Under the pieces are notes generated by a model. The model searched no databases and was not told the DNA's origin. It worked only from the letters and a program-made list of their open reading frames with translations. The position numbers were made by a program, and so were the translations under genes. 64,000 nucleotides of DNA, taken from Symplocastrum torsivum CPER-KK1 (GTDB lineage Bacteria > Cyanobacteriota > Cyanobacteriia > Cyanobacteriales > Coleofasciculaceae). Shown here piece after piece: positions 63,287 through 64,000 of this stretch. Position 1 is the first letter of the stretch. Each line of letters opens with the position of its first letter. The stretch covers positions 184,665 to 248,664 of the forward strand of contig JAHHIF010000005.1 in the NCBI GenBank assembly GCA_019358875.1, given 5' to 3'.

Positions 63287-63895
63287 ATGGACGCTACAAC
63301 AATACACGCTTTTAAAGAATGGGCTGTTGCCGTTGAGGCTCTAGAACAGGGCAAAACGATTATGCTGCTACGCAAAGGGGGCATCAAGGAAGAGGGGAAC
63401 CGTTTTAAAGTTGCTCACAACGAAGTTTTGCTTTACCCCACCTATGAGCATCAACAGCCCAACTTGCTAAAAGCTGAGTATGCTCCTCTGGTAAACCCTG
63501 TAACCTCAGGTTGGCATCCGGAAACCGTGGGGATTGGTAGCTGGGCGGAGATTACTGATATTTTGCTAGTGAGTGATGAGTCCGTGGTTGTAGAGTTGTT
63601 ACCCTATCACATCTGGAACGAGCAATTTGTAAGCGATCGCCTAAAATGGAAACCTCGTCAGCCTCTATATATTCTCTTGTTACGGACGTACCGACTACCT
63701 CAAGCACAAACTATTCCCTACCGTACTGAGTATAGTGGCTGTCGCTCATGGATTGATGTGGTTGAACCACTTTCTCTTGAAGGTATGGTGCCTGTATTCA
63801 CTGACACTGAATATATGGAGCAAGCCGCTCAAATTCGTCAGATTGTTGGAGAACATGCATTTAATGGGCGTATGCCATCATTGGTGTCAACTTAA
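63287..63895 (+). CDS. DUF1802 family protein
   Basis: 202 residues beginning MDATTIHAFKEWAVAVEALE, followed by QGKTIMLLRKGGIKEE, the signature of DUF1802, widespread in cyanobacteria with no established function. Later conserved parts: ITDILLVSDESVVVELLPYH, RQPLYILLLRTYRL and SGCRSWIDV. The frame to 63275 uses TTG, and ATG 63287 is chosen. The 3' end is formed by repeat sequence: the last six codons and stop (MPSLVST-TAA) overlap the 18-base motif listed next, so the true C-terminus may once have been longer. Confidence 0.88.
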   Translation: MDATTIHAFKEWAVAVEALEQGKTIMLLRKGGIKEEGNRFKVAHNEVLLYPTYEHQQPNLLKAEYAPLVNPVTSGWHPETVGIGSWAEITDILLVSDESVVVELLPYHIWNEQFVSDRLKWKPRQPLYILLLRTYRLPQAQTIPYRTEYSGCRSWIDVVEPLSLEGMVPVFTDTEYMEQAAQIRQIVGEHAFNGRMPSLVST

Positions 63896-63896
63896 G
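63879..63896. repeat. Copy of repeat-arm sequence at DUF1802 stop
   Basis: CATTGGTGTCAACTTAAG here is identical to 22481-22498 (inner end of the left arm of the mosaic at 22440-22827). TAA at 63893-63895 provides the DUF1802 stop codon. The remaining 104 bases to the window end hold no gene. Confidence 0.8.
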
Positions 63897-64000
63897 CGAA
63901 AAAGGAGCAGGGAAGATAGAGTGAAAGTCAAATAATTAGATCAGAGCCAGCCGACCGAATATGAGCCGAAGTCGTCCGTGGAGCAGTGCCAATCCAGATC

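Overview
The window is a cyanobacterial chromosome segment. Frequent GCGATCGC-type palindromes (HIP1), psb30/ycf12, ferredoxin-thioredoxin reductase, a cmpABCD-type bicarbonate transporter, DUF2808, DUF1802 and CRR42/SipA-like genes, and several large PAS-rich kinases all point there. The many heptamer tandem repeats (STRR) and the large signalling complement suggest a filamentous or otherwise large-genome species. I cannot name the genus with confidence.

Layout, left to right. (1) 1-9.9 kb: the edge of a response-regulator gene, icd, and convergent to icd an lptA-lptB-lptFG lipopolysaccharide-transport cluster that ends in an unrecognised membrane-anchored Pro/Ser/Thr-rich protein. Then come ftrC with an overlapping DUF309 gene, a DUF58 gene and a Nudix hydrolase. 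(2) 9.9-13 kb: an AT-rich GH9 cellulase with a CBM3-like tail, a gene-poor stretch, and a 46-residue membrane peptide gene. (3) 13-20.5 kb: a 1613-residue PAS/GAF histidine kinase with an overlapping response regulator, two unrecognised small proteins, and tlyA carrying a repeat-like in-frame insertion. (4) 20.6-25.5 kb: two convergent genes for PD-(D/E)XK-type nucleases, a palindromic repeat mosaic with 32-bp inverted arms, a uridine phosphorylase, a dead HD-domain gene fragment and a gamma-glutamyltransferase. (5) 25.8-30 kb: the translation/transcription block rplS-trnW(CCA)-secE-nusG-rplK-rplA-[L10 leader and attenuator]-rplJ-rplL. (6) 30-42 kb: an exported pterin-carbinolamine-dehydratase-like protein, small envelope proteins, a P-loop kinase, a GAF-(degenerate) GGDEF protein, an HGSNAT-like membrane protein, a CRR42/SipA-like regulator, a WecA-type transferase, and a three-gene phosphorelay cluster. 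(7) 42-48 kb: paired half-size GDT1 manganese-exporter-type genes, psb30, recJ, and a TetR repressor divergent from a membrane protein across two tandem operator palindromes. (8) 48.7-54.2 kb: cmpABCD, with heptamer repeats in its spacers. (9) 54-64 kb: a DUF6671 protein, a SnoaL-like protein, an EamA exporter, an orphan two-partner-secretion exoprotein between direct repeats beside a DUF1772 gene remnant, MltA, a tyrosine-phosphatase-like protein overlapping a TIR-like protein, and a DUF1802 gene.

Most of the window is ordinary core and signalling content. The accessory signals worth a second look are the cellulase, the TIR-like protein, the nuclease pair, the exoprotein locus and its repeats, the protein attached to the Lpt cluster, and the dispersed GGGCGC palindrome family. 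I saw no CRISPR array, complete insertion sequence, rRNA gene, phage module or replication origin.
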